Source: Saccharothrix sp. ST-888 (GTDB taxonomy: Bacteria > Actinomycetota > Actinomycetes > Streptomycetales > Streptomycetaceae). Taken from it: a DNA stretch of 64,000 nucleotides. Positions 14,894 through 23,185 of the stretch are shown here, piece by piece. A program made the position numbers and the translations under genes. The notes under the pieces are model-generated. The model had not been told where the DNA came from. It saw only the letters and a list, made by a program, of their open reading frames with translations, and did no database searches. The stretch is from the NCBI RefSeq assembly GCF_000955975.1, contig NZ_JYJF01000001.1:1-64000 (forward strand). Direction: 5' to 3'. Position 1 is the first letter of the stretch. The number at the start of each line of letters is the position of its first letter.

Positions 14894-16420
14894 ATGGCCT
14901 CTTCAGCCGCCCTGGCCCAGGCTCCGCCCGCGCGCGCGAGACGCGGCCGGCACCCAGGAATCGCCCTCACCGTCATCGCCGCCACCCAGTTGATGGTGGT
15001 ACTCGACATCACCATCGTGAACGTCGCGCTGCCGCACATCCAGCAGGCCCTGGCGTTCTCCACGACCGGCCTCTCGTGGGTCGTCAACGCCTACACGCTG
15101 ACCTTCGGCGGGCTGCTGCTGCTCGGCGGCCGGACCGGTGACATCCTCGGCCGCCGCCGGGTGTTCATCGTCGGCATCCTGCTCTTCAGCCTCGCCTCGC
15201 TGCTCGGCGGCGTGGCCACCTCGGCCACCTGGCTGCTCGCCGCGCGCTCGCTCCAGGGGGTGGGCGCCGCCATCGCCTCGCCGACCGCGCTCGCGCTGAT
15301 CGCCACCAACTTCGCCGAGGGCCGGGCCAGGAACCGCGCTTTCGGGGTTTACTCGGCGGTCGCGGCGGGCGGCGGTGCGATCGGGGTGCTGGCGGGCGGC
15401 ATGCTCACTTCGTGGCTGTCCTGGCGCTGGGTGTTCTTCGTCAACGTGCCGATCGGCATCGCGATCGCCCTGCTGGCCCCGCTGTACATCAACGAGTCCG
15501 ACCGGCACCCCGGCCGCTCCGACCTGACCGGGGCGTTCGCCGCCACCCTGGGCACGGCCGCGCTGGTGTTCGGCTTCATCCGCGCGTCCGAGCACGGCTG
15601 GACCGACGGCTGGACACTCACCGCGTTCGGTGCCGCGCTGGTGCTGCTGCCGTTCTTCCTGTGGCACGAGCGGCGGACGCCCCAGCCGATCACGCCGCTG
15701 CACCTGTTCCGCAACCGCAACCGGTCCGGCAGTTACGCGCTGGCGCTCTGCCTGTCCGCCACCATGTTCAGCGTCTTCTTCTTCATCACCCTGTTCGTGC
15801 AGGACGTCCTGGGCTTCAGTCCGCTCAGCGCCGGATTCGCCTTCCTGCCGATCAGCGCGGCCATCGTGGTCGCCGCGCAGGTCGCGGCCCGGAACCAACT
15901 GCGGCTGGGCCCCAAACCGTTCATGGTCTGCGGCTCGCTGCTGGTGCTGGGCGGGGTGTTCTGGCTCAGCCACACCTCCGCGACCAGCAGCTACACCGGT
16001 GGTGTGCTCGGCCCGACACTGCTCTTCGGCTTCGGCATGGGCTCGCTCTTCGTGCCGATGATGCTGAACGCCGTCTCGGGAGTCGCCCCGTACGAGACCG
16101 GCGCGGCCACCGGTACGCTCAACGCCACCCAGCAGGTCGGCGGTTCGCTGGGGCTGTCCATCCTGGTGACCGTCTACGGCGCGGCGAGCAGCAGCGAGGC
16201 CGCCCGGCAGGTCGCCCACCTGCTGCACCACGGCACGACGGCGCAGCTCGCGCGGTTCAGGGCCACCGGACGTCTGCCCGCGCCCTACGCCCAGCAGGTC
16301 CTGGTGCACGGCATCGCCGGCGCGTTCACCATGGGCCTGGTCTTCGCCGTGCTCGCGGTACTGATCGCCGTGTTCGTGGTCCAGGTCCGCCCGGCCGCCC
16401 GGCCCGCCGGGAGCAAGTGA
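14894..16420 (+). CDS. DHA2-family MFS drug exporter (EmrB/QacA type)
   Basis: A 508-residue membrane protein with about 14 transmembrane segments, the DHA2 (EmrB/QacA) layout. Motifs: LDITIVNVALPHIQ in TM1 (DHA2 motif D1), GGRTGDILGRRRVF (motif A) and the TM5 region GVLAGGMLTSWLSWRWVFFVNVP (motif C plus the DHA2 WRWxFxxNVP signature). ATG at 14894 is preceded by AGGGGA. It is divergent from a TetR gene that probably represses it. The substrate is unknown; family members expel antibiotics, dyes and endogenous metabolites by proton antiport. Confidence 0.92.
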   Translation: MASSAALAQAPPARARRGRHPGIALTVIAATQLMVVLDITIVNVALPHIQQALAFSTTGLSWVVNAYTLTFGGLLLLGGRTGDILGRRRVFIVGILLFSLASLLGGVATSATWLLAARSLQGVGAAIASPTALALIATNFAEGRARNRAFGVYSAVAAGGGAIGVLAGGMLTSWLSWRWVFFVNVPIGIAIALLAPLYINESDRHPGRSDLTGAFAATLGTAALVFGFIRASEHGWTDGWTLTAFGAALVLLPFFLWHERRTPQPITPLHLFRNRNRSGSYALALCLSATMFSVFFFITLFVQDVLGFSPLSAGFAFLPISAAIVVAAQVAARNQLRLGPKPFMVCGSLLVLGGVFWLSHTSATSSYTGGVLGPTLLFGFGMGSLFVPMMLNAVSGVAPYETGAATGTLNATQQVGGSLGLSILVTVYGAASSSEAARQVAHLLHHGTTAQLARFRATGRLPAPYAQQVLVHGIAGAFTMGLVFAVLAVLIAVFVVQVRPAARPAGSK

Positions 16421-16423
16421 CCG

Positions 16424-16467
16424 GCGGAGGTACGGGCAGCGGAGGTACGGGCAGCGGACGTACGGCC
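16424..16467. repeat. 15-bp spacer tandem repeat
   Basis: Three copies of GCGGAGGTACGGGCA (the last one diverged) directly after the MFS stop. Confidence 0.85.
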
Positions 16468-16607
16468 CGCCGACATCGAACGCTGGTGCGCCGTTCACCC
16501 GTCCGCGGTGGCGGACGGAACGGCGGGTTGTCAGGCTGCGGTCAGGCCGTGAGAACGGCGTCGACCGAGGGGCACTGGGTCGGCCGAGGGGCACTGGAGG
16601 GGAAGAC

Positions 16608-18233
16608 ATGGCCGTACGGACTCGCCCGCGGGCGGCGGCGCTCGCCGGACTGCTCGCGGTCGTCGCACCGTTCACCATGGGCGCGGCGCAGGCCGACCGG
16701 GCGGCAGCCGGCCTGCCGCTGGGGTCGGCGGGACTGCCGGAGACCCGCACCACGCAGACACTGGCCGACGGGGTAACGCTGACCACGATCGTCCGGGGCC
16801 GGGTCGCGCCGGGTGACCACTGGACGGTGGACGTGGCGATCCCCAGCGGCGAACTGCCGCCCTCGCCCGACCCGGACGCGCCGGCGTCCGTCCTCGGCAC
16901 CAGGGCCGGGGCCACCGCCGTCGCGGCCCGGCTGACGAAGGCGGGCTACCGGCCGTCGGTGGTCGAGGAGAAGAACCCGACCTACCGGGACCTCCCGGCG
17001 GGCTCGCAGGGCTTCACGGTCCAGATCGGCGGTTTCGGCGACCAGGACGCGGCCAACGCGGCTGCCAGGCGGCTGAAGCCGCTCGGCTTCAAGGGCGTCA
17101 GCATGTTCACCGGCGGCGAGCGGACCCAGACCGCCGGGCCCTGGGTCCTGCACGAGCTGGTGATCGACCCGCGCCGTTTCAAGGGCCGGATCGAGGAGTC
17201 CCACGGCCCCGGCCAGACCGGGCGCCGGACCACCTCCCAACTGGCGCTCTCCGGCAGTGCGTTGGCGGCGGTCAACGGCGGGTACTTCGTCATCGACCCG
17301 GCCGCCGGAACGCCCGGCCAGTCGATCGGCACCGTGGTCGAGCACGGGAAACTGCTGCACGAGGCGACCGACGGCCGGATCAGCGCCATCCTGCGGGACG
17401 GCGGCCGGCGGGTCGAGTTCGCCGAACTCACCACGGCCGTCGGGCTCCGCCAGCAGAGCGGCGTCCACCCCGTGGCGGGCCTCAACCGCACCCCCGGCCT
17501 GATCCCCAACTGCGGCCAGCCCGGCGACCGGCCCAGCCCCGCACCGCTGATGGACGTCACCTGCACCAAGGCGGACGAGACCGTGGTCCTCACCCCGGAG
17601 TACGGCTCCGCGCCCCCGGCCGGACCCGGCGCCCAGGCGGTCGTCAGTCCCGCCGGTACCGTGGTGTCGGTCGGCCCGCGCGACGGCAGGCCCGTCCCGG
17701 CCGGTGACACGGTCGTGCAGGCGATCGGCACCGAGGCCGGGTGGCTCACCGGCAGCCTCCCGGTGGGACGGCACGTCACCGTGGAGAGCACGGTGACGGA
17801 CGGCCGGGGCCGGGAGGTGCGGTTCGGCCCGGACGACTCCGTGGTCGGTGGCGGTCCCAAGCTCCTCTCCCAGGGGGTCCCGGACATCCGCCCGGTCGCG
17901 GACGGCCTGGTCCACCCCGGCGAGCCGTCCTACTTCTACGGCTGGGGCATCCGCCGCAACCCGCGCACCGCGATCGGCACCGACCGCAACGGCCGGATCA
18001 TCCTGCTCCAGACCGACGGCCGCCGCCCCGGCTACAGCCAGGGCCTGTCCCTGGACGAGGAGGCCAAGGTGCTGCGCGCCCTCGGCGCGGTCGACGCGAT
18101 GAACCTGGACGGCGGCGGCTCCTCGGCCATGTACACCGCCCACACCGGCCTGGTCGGCCGGCCCTCCGACCCGGGCGGCGAGCGCGCGGTCGGCAGCGCG
18201 GTGCTCGTCCTGCCGGCGGCCGCGCGGCACTGA
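16608..18233 (+). CDS. Secreted phosphodiester glycosidase (NAGPA-type) with a SPOR-like region
   Basis: A 541-residue protein with a signal peptide (residues 1-30, ending GAAQA) and an excellent GGAGGGG ribosome-binding site. Residues about 105-165 (SQGFTVQIGGFGDQDAANAAARRL) look like a SPOR-type fold, which binds denuded peptidoglycan. The C-terminal part is the phosphodiester-glycosidase/NAGPA domain: AAVNGGYFVID, then GTDRNGRIILLQTDGR and the conserved MNLDGGGSSAM. NAGPA-family enzymes remove GlcNAc from phosphodiesters; bacterial members act on wall glycopolymers, exopolysaccharide or teichoic-acid-like linkages. A role in cell-wall glycan turnover is a reasonable inference. It follows the MFS gene by 187 bp and seems independent of it. 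Confidence 0.87.
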   Translation: MAVRTRPRAAALAGLLAVVAPFTMGAAQADRAAAGLPLGSAGLPETRTTQTLADGVTLTTIVRGRVAPGDHWTVDVAIPSGELPPSPDPDAPASVLGTRAGATAVAARLTKAGYRPSVVEEKNPTYRDLPAGSQGFTVQIGGFGDQDAANAAARRLKPLGFKGVSMFTGGERTQTAGPWVLHELVIDPRRFKGRIEESHGPGQTGRRTTSQLALSGSALAAVNGGYFVIDPAAGTPGQSIGTVVEHGKLLHEATDGRISAILRDGGRRVEFAELTTAVGLRQQSGVHPVAGLNRTPGLIPNCGQPGDRPSPAPLMDVTCTKADETVVLTPEYGSAPPAGPGAQAVVSPAGTVVSVGPRDGRPVPAGDTVVQAIGTEAGWLTGSLPVGRHVTVESTVTDGRGREVRFGPDDSVVGGGPKLLSQGVPDIRPVADGLVHPGEPSYFYGWGIRRNPRTAIGTDRNGRIILLQTDGRRPGYSQGLSLDEEAKVLRALGAVDAMNLDGGGSSAMYTAHTGLVGRPSDPGGERAVGSAVLVLPAAARH

Positions 18234-18306
18234 CGGCACTGACGGCACTGCCGGTACGGAGGGCACTGCCGGTACTGCCGGTACGGAGGGCACTGCCGGT
18301 ACGGAG
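18231..18306. repeat. Interleaved short tandem repeats downstream of the glycosidase
   Basis: Repeated GGCACTGAC and GGGCACTGCCGGTACGGA units follow the stop and fill the spacer before the convergent ROK gene. Confidence 0.85.
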
Positions 18307-18357
18307 CGCTGCACGCGGCACGGGGGCGACGGGGTGGCGGCCGCCGGCCCCCGGTCG

Positions 18358-19626
18358 TTACGGCCGGTCGGCCACCGCGTCGGTACGGCGTTCGAAGACC
18401 GTCGGACGGGCCGTGCGAAGCGCGGTGGCCAGCGCGCCGATCAGCACCGCGTCCTCCCCCAGCCGACTGGGCGCCAACCTGGGCCGCAGTGGCGAGAGTT
18501 GGTGCAGCGTCCGTTCCATCCGGCCGAGCAGCAGGTCCGCGCTCTGACCGACGCCGCCGCCGAGCAGGACCAGGTCGGGGTCGAGGACTGCGGACACCAC
18601 GGCGACCGCGTAGGCGAGTTGGTCCGCCTCACGCTCGACGGCGGCCAGCGCGGCCGGGTCTCCGCGCCGGGCGGCGTCGAAGACCTGCCTGGCCGTCGAC
18701 GCTCCGCGCAGACCCAGCGACTTGGCGGTACGGACCACGGACTCGGCCGACGCGACCGACTCCAGCGTCCCCGGCACACCGTCCGCACCCCCTGCCGCCG
18801 CCATCGGCATCGGCATCGGCATCGGCATCGGCAGGAACCCGATCTCCCCCGCCGCACCGTGTGCACCGTGCTGGAGCCTGCCGCCGGACACCACGCCCAG
18901 CCCGAGGCCGGTACCGATCAGCAGGTAGACGAAGAGCCGGCTGCCCGCGCCCGCACCGCGCTCGTACTCGCCGAGGGCCGCCAGATTGGCGTCGTTGTGA
19001 ACGCTGATCACGGTGTCGAGGCCGGAGCGGATGCGGTCGAACAGGCCGCGTCTGCCCCAGCCCGGCAGGTTGCGGGCGAAGTGGACGCGCTGCTCGTGCT
19101 CGTCCCACACCCCCGGGGTGCCGATGGCGGCGTGCACCACGTCCCCGGGCGTCAAGTGGGCCTCGGCGATGGCGGCGTGGGCCTCGGCGATCACCGCGTC
19201 CGCGACCGCGTCGGCGCTGCGTCCCCGGTTGGGGGCGTCACGGCGGGCGACGGTCTCCCCCGCCAGGTCGGCCACGGCGACCCGCAGCCGGCCCCGGCCG
19301 ATGTCGATGCCGAGGACGTACCCGGCCGTCGGGTCCGGCTCGTACAGCACGGCGACCCGACCGCGCTCGGGGGCGAGCAGCCCGGCCTCGCGGGCCAGTC
19401 CCGCGCGCTCCAGCGCGGCGAGCGCGGCGGAGACGGTGGGCTTGGACAGCCCCGTGTCCCGGGCGAGTTGGGCCCGGGAGGCGGAGCCGCAGGCGCGCAG
19501 CCGTTCCAGCAGCAGCCACTCGTTGTTGCTGCGCAGCCGCTGCGGGCTCCACGGCTGCCCGGGAGCCGCCGCCTCGGCGGGTGCTCCCGGCGCTGCGTCG
19601 GACCCGGCTGCCGGGTGGGCGCCCAT
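18358..19626 (-). CDS. ROK-family transcriptional regulator
   Basis: A 422-residue protein. ATG at 19626 is chosen because GGAGG lies 5 nt upstream; another ATG 17 codons earlier lacks a site. The N-terminal winged helix (LRSNNEWLLLERLRACG, SRAQLARDTGLSKPTVSAALAAL) is followed by a sugar-kinase-like ROK fold with VLGIDIGRGRLRVAV and VYLLIGTGLGLGVV (ATP-binding-like). The Cys-rich zinc motif CxCGxxGC usual after GEIGxLP is absent; the position holds five Pro-Met repeats. ROK repressors sense sugars or metabolites. It is divergent from an APC permease, with a 12-bp palindrome in that gene's promoter, which is the likely target. Its hexanucleotide repeat could change length. Confidence 0.88.
   Translation of the reverse strand: MGAHPAAGSDAAPGAPAEAAAPGQPWSPQRLRSNNEWLLLERLRACGSASRAQLARDTGLSKPTVSAALAALERAGLAREAGLLAPERGRVAVLYEPDPTAGYVLGIDIGRGRLRVAVADLAGETVARRDAPNRGRSADAVADAVIAEAHAAIAEAHLTPGDVVHAAIGTPGVWDEHEQRVHFARNLPGWGRRGLFDRIRSGLDTVISVHNDANLAALGEYERGAGAGSRLFVYLLIGTGLGLGVVSGGRLQHGAHGAAGEIGFLPMPMPMPMPMAAAGGADGVPGTLESVASAESVVRTAKSLGLRGASTARQVFDAARRGDPAALAAVEREADQLAYAVAVVSAVLDPDLVLLGGGVGQSADLLLGRMERTLHQLSPLRPRLAPSRLGEDAVLIGALATALRTARPTVFERRTDAVADRP
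18802..18831 (-). repeat. Hexanucleotide microsatellite in the ROK gene
   Basis: Five perfect copies of CATCGG (CCGATG on the coding strand) encode (Pro-Met)5 at the site where ROK proteins normally carry the zinc-binding Cys motif. Confidence 0.95.
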
Positions 19627-19692
19627 GGTTGCCTCCGTTGCCTTCCTGGGTGTCGCGGTCGCTGCCGGCGCCGTCACTGGCGACGTGTGCTA

Positions 19693-19720
19693 CCGGTGTA
19701 CGTACCGCCGGTGTACGTAC
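19693..19720. repeat. 13-bp direct repeat upstream of the ROK gene
   Basis: Two perfect copies of CCGGTGTACGTAC with a 15-bp period, about 70 bp upstream of the ROK start. It could be a binding site or one more of the spacer duplications. Confidence 0.8.
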
Positions 19721-19818
19721 CCCTGTCGCAGGTACGGCAGCAGTACGTGCCACCCTATGCGGCCCGTTGGCGGCCCGTGGGACTCTCCGCCGGAACCGAC
19801 CGGGTTCGGCGCCGACTC

Positions 19819-19847
19819 TTGACGCAGTAAGTAAGGATCCTTAACTT
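19819..19847 (+). promoter_or_regulatory. Promoter and embedded operator of the APC permease
   Basis: TTGACG (19819-19824) and TAACTT (19842-19847) with 17 bp between form a good sigma-70-type promoter. A perfect 12-bp palindrome TAAGGATCCTTA (19832-19843) lies between the two boxes, an ideal place for a repressor, most simply the divergent ROK protein. Confidence 0.75.
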
Positions 19848-19905
19848 AAGCCCCCTCACTGGTCGTTCAGACCTTCTCCCCTCCCCTGCGCACGGAGGTT
19901 CCCCG

Positions 19906-21351
19906 GTGCCCCCAGAACTGACCCGAAAGATCGGCCTGTTCCAGGCCACTGCCATCAACATGAGCCAGATGTGCGGGATCGGACCGTTCGTCACCATCCC
20001 GCTCATGGTGGCCGCCTTCGGCGGGCCGCAGGCCGTGGTCGGCTGGATCGCCGGGGCGTTACTCGCTCTCGTCGACGGACTGGTCTGGGCCGAGCTCGGC
20101 GCCGCGATGCCCGGTTCCGGTGGCAGCTACGTCTACCTTCGCGAGGCTTTCCAGTACCGCAGCGGACGGCTGATGCCGTTCCTCTTCGTCTGGACCGCGA
20201 TGCTGTTCATCCCCCTGATCATGTCCACCGGCGTGGTCGGCTTCGTGCAGTACCTCGGCTATCTGTGGCCGGACATGTCCAGGGGGCAGGGCGACCTCGT
20301 CGGTCTGGCCGTCATCGGGCTGGTGGTTCTGCTGCTCTGGCGGCGGGTGGAGAGCATCGCCCGGATCACCGCCGTGATGTGGGGCGTGATGATCACGACG
20401 GTCGCGGCGGTGATCTTCGCCGCCTACACCCACTTCAGCCCGTCCCGCGCCTTCAGCTGGCCCGCGCACGCGATCGAGCTGACGCACGGCCAGTTCTGGA
20501 TCGGGTTCGCCGCCGGTCTGACCATCGGGATCTACGACTACCTCGGCTACAACACCGCCGCCTACCTCGGCGCCGAAGTGAAGAACCCCGGCCGGGTGAT
20601 GCCGCGCGCCGTCATCCTCTCCATCCTCGGCATCATGGCGATCTACCTGCTGCTGCAGATCGGCGTACTCGGCGTGATCGACTGGCGGGAGATGCTCGAC
20701 CCCGCTTCGGTCGCCTCCCAGTCGGTGGCCTCCGCCGTCCTCGAACGCACCTGGGGCAGCGGGCCGGCCGACGTCGTCACCGTGCTCATCCTGATCACCG
20801 CCTTCGCCTCGATCCTCACCGGGCTGCTCGGCGGCTCCCGGGTGCCGTACGACGCGGCGCGCGACGGGGTCTTCTTCCGCTCCTTCGGCAGACTCCATCC
20901 CCGACACGGGTTCCCCGTCCACGGGCTGGCCGCCATGGGCGCGGTGACGGCGGCCGGGTTCCTCCTCAGCCGGCACCTCGGCAGCAGCGCCGAACACCCG
21001 CCGCTGACCATCCTGATCGACCTGCTCACCACCGTGATGGTGCTGGTCCAGGCCCTCGCCCAGATCCTCGCGGTGACGGTCCTGCGCCGACGCCAGCCCG
21101 GCCTCGCCCGCCCGTACCGGATGTGGCTCTACCCGGCGCCGAGCATCCTCGCCGCGATCGGCTGGCTCGTCATCTACGGCTACGCCGACCGCAACTCACC
21201 CGGCTTCCACCCCATCGAGTGGTCGCTGGCCTGGGTCGCGGTCGGCGCTGTCGCCTACCTGGCCTGGTCGCGGACCGAACGGATCTGGCCCTTCGGCCCG
21301 AAGGAGGTCCGCGAGGAGTACCTGGAGCAGCCGGCGGAAGCGTCGGTCTGA
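19906..21351 (+). CDS. APC-superfamily amino acid/amine permease
   Basis: A 481-residue transporter with about 12 transmembrane segments. GTG at 19906 has a CGGAGG box before it. The N-terminal segment LFQATAINMSQMCGIGPFVTIP is the APC fold's unwound TM1 (GxGPF), and the later MPGSGGSYVYLREAF and AYLGAEVKNPGRVMPRA segments are typical of APC amino acid permeases. Codon 52 is TTA (20059-20061), one of the rare bldA codons in this window. The promoter contains a palindrome that fits repression by the divergent ROK regulator. The substrate is unknown. Confidence 0.9.
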   Translation: MPPELTRKIGLFQATAINMSQMCGIGPFVTIPLMVAAFGGPQAVVGWIAGALLALVDGLVWAELGAAMPGSGGSYVYLREAFQYRSGRLMPFLFVWTAMLFIPLIMSTGVVGFVQYLGYLWPDMSRGQGDLVGLAVIGLVVLLLWRRVESIARITAVMWGVMITTVAAVIFAAYTHFSPSRAFSWPAHAIELTHGQFWIGFAAGLTIGIYDYLGYNTAAYLGAEVKNPGRVMPRAVILSILGIMAIYLLLQIGVLGVIDWREMLDPASVASQSVASAVLERTWGSGPADVVTVLILITAFASILTGLLGGSRVPYDAARDGVFFRSFGRLHPRHGFPVHGLAAMGAVTAAGFLLSRHLGSSAEHPPLTILIDLLTTVMVLVQALAQILAVTVLRRRQPGLARPYRMWLYPAPSILAAIGWLVIYGYADRNSPGFHPIEWSLAWVAVGAVAYLAWSRTERIWPFGPKEVREEYLEQPAEASV

Positions 21352-21400
21352 CCGCCCGACGGTTCCCGATCGGTGGTTCCCGATCGGTGGTTCCGCCGAC

Positions 21401-21442
21401 GGCCGCCGTGGCCCGCACCCAAGGGAGCGGGCCACGGCGGCC
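21401..21442. terminator. Bidirectional terminator hairpin
   Basis: A perfect 16-bp stem (left arm 21401-21416, right arm 21427-21442) with a 10-nt loop ACCCAAGGGA lies between the convergent APC permease and serine hydrolase. Confidence 0.88.
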
Positions 21443-21451
21443 CGGACGGGA

Positions 21452-22768
21452 TCAGAACCGCAGGAACACGCCCGGGTCCGCGAGGGCGGGCTGCTGGGCC
21501 GTACCCGGCGCCGCCGGCTCGGCTGCGGCGGATGCGGCGGACGTGGTGCCGCAACCGCCGGAGTTCAGCAGGCGGTTGACGGCCTGCCCGCTCGGCCCCG
21601 CGTACGCCGGGTCGTACGGGTTGTAGGAGACGGCGACCTGGCGGTGCCCCTCGGCGTCGCCGAGGACGAACGTCAGGAAGCCGGGCGTACTGCCGTTGTG
21701 GCCCCAGAGATCGCCACAGGTGCCCTGGAGCTTCATCAGGCCCAGGCCGTAGTCGAGGCCGGGGGCGGCGGGGACGGTCGTCTTCATCTCCGCCAGTTCG
21801 GCCGGGCCCAGCAGCCGCCCGCCAAGCAGGGCGGCGTTGAACCGGGTGAGATCGGCGGTGGTGGAGATCCCGGCACCGGCTGAGGAGGCGACCGAGGGGT
21901 TGAACAGGGTGATGTCCACCGGCCCGGACGGCATCTTGAGGTAGCCGTGCGCGTTCGGCCCGGGAATCGCGGCCGAGGTGGTGGGCATGAAGGTGTGCTG
22001 CAGGCCGAGGGGGCGGATGATCCGGCGCTCGACCTGGTCCGCCCAACTGCGGCCGGTGACCTGCTGGATGAGCATCCCGGCCAGGATGTAGTTGGTGTTG
22101 GAGTACGACCACTTCGTGCCGGGTTCGAAGCCGGGGGCGTGAGCGGTGGCGATGTCCACCAGTTCCCTCGGCTGATAGGTCTTCCAGCGGCCGGACCGCA
22201 GCCACTGCCGGAGGTCGGCGTCGGTCTTCAGCTCGAACTGCGGGTCCTCGGTGTAGTTGTAGATCCCGCTGGTGTGGTTGAGCAGCTGGCGGACCGTGAT
22301 GTGCTGCCCGTTCGGAACCACCCCGGGGAGGTAGTGCTCGATCGGGTCGTCCAGGCGCACCTTGTGGTCGGCGACCAGCTGGAGCACCACCGTCGAGACG
22401 AAGGTCTTGGTGACACTGCCGATCCGGAAGGCGCCGTCGGCATCCACCGGCGCGCCGCTCGCCAGGTCGGAGACTCCCCCCGAGCCCTTCCACACCGTAC
22501 GGCCGTCCACCCGGACCGAGGCCAGCACGGCGGAGTCGCCCCGGTTGGCGACCGCGCCGTTCAGCGCACCCTGAAGGTCCTTGTCCCAGACCGAGGTTGC
22601 GGGTGCTGCGGGCAGTGCCGCCACCTCGGCCCGCTGCGGCGCGAGGGCCGGGCCTGCCGCGAACGCCGCCGGTGCGACCACCCCGATGGCGGTGGCACCC
22701 GCCAGCACCCCGATCACCACCCGCAGACCCGCGCGGCGCAGCCCGTGCCCTAACCGTGCGTCAGCCAT
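21452..22768 (-). CDS. Secreted serine hydrolase of the beta-lactamase / DD-peptidase (class C) family
   Basis: A 438-residue protein with ATG at 22768 after a strong GGGAGGGA box. A signal peptide ends near AAFAAGP. Catalytic motifs of the penicillin-binding/class C fold are visible: SVTK (SxxK, nucleophile Ser and Lys), YSN (YxN) and a late HNG (HxG, replacing KTG). This is the pattern of D-alanyl-D-alanine carboxypeptidases and esterases such as those related to the Streptomyces R61 enzyme. The sixth codon is TTA (22751-22753), which makes translation likely to depend on the bldA tRNA. It stands alone and is convergent with the APC permease. Confidence 0.9.
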   Translation of the reverse strand: MADARLGHGLRRAGLRVVIGVLAGATAIGVVAPAAFAAGPALAPQRAEVAALPAAPATSVWDKDLQGALNGAVANRGDSAVLASVRVDGRTVWKGSGGVSDLASGAPVDADGAFRIGSVTKTFVSTVVLQLVADHKVRLDDPIEHYLPGVVPNGQHITVRQLLNHTSGIYNYTEDPQFELKTDADLRQWLRSGRWKTYQPRELVDIATAHAPGFEPGTKWSYSNTNYILAGMLIQQVTGRSWADQVERRIIRPLGLQHTFMPTTSAAIPGPNAHGYLKMPSGPVDITLFNPSVASSAGAGISTTADLTRFNAALLGGRLLGPAELAEMKTTVPAAPGLDYGLGLMKLQGTCGDLWGHNGSTPGFLTFVLGDAEGHRQVAVSYNPYDPAYAGPSGQAVNRLLNSGGCGTTSAASAAAEPAAPGTAQQPALADPGVFLRF

Positions 22769-23185
22769 GATCCCTCCCGTTCCCGGCCGGATGCACCGAC
22801 CGACCGTGGCCCGGCCGCTGGAGCTGCGGCCGACCGTCCACCAGGACAACTCCTGTCTACCTGCCGCACCTTGGCCTCGGCTCCCCCACAGGACGGAGCC
22901 GCCCCCGACTTCCACCGGGGTACTGGCCGAAACCCACTCAGGGTCGGCCGGGAAGCTCCGCCGGCCACACCGGGGCTCGGCGGCACCGGGCCGTACGCCG
23001 CCGGGCCTCCGTCGGGCACCGTCCGCCCGGCCGGAGGCCGCTGTGCACCCGGCCCGCCGCAGCGGCGGGGAGGCCGCTGCGGGGGTGTGGCGGACCGGGT
23101 GGTTCTCCCGGTGCTGCTCACCGGGGGTACGGATGCCGCCCGGCGCTCCGCGAGGTGCGGTGCGGGCGGCGGGGGGAGGCAGCGG
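22769..23185. other. 417-bp spacer without a recognised gene
   Basis: Lies between the serine hydrolase start and the PepSY gene stop, both leftward. It must hold the serine hydrolase promoter. A CCGCCGC/GCGGCGG hairpin near 23060-23075 could end the PepSY transcript. Leftward open frames here are Pro/Arg-rich and look like composition artefacts. Confidence 0.45.

Noticed and set aside
14903..16915. Long leftward frame antisense to the MFS exporter
   Set aside because: Low-complexity residues with no recognisable domain, while the rightward gene has DHA2 motifs and a ribosome-binding site.
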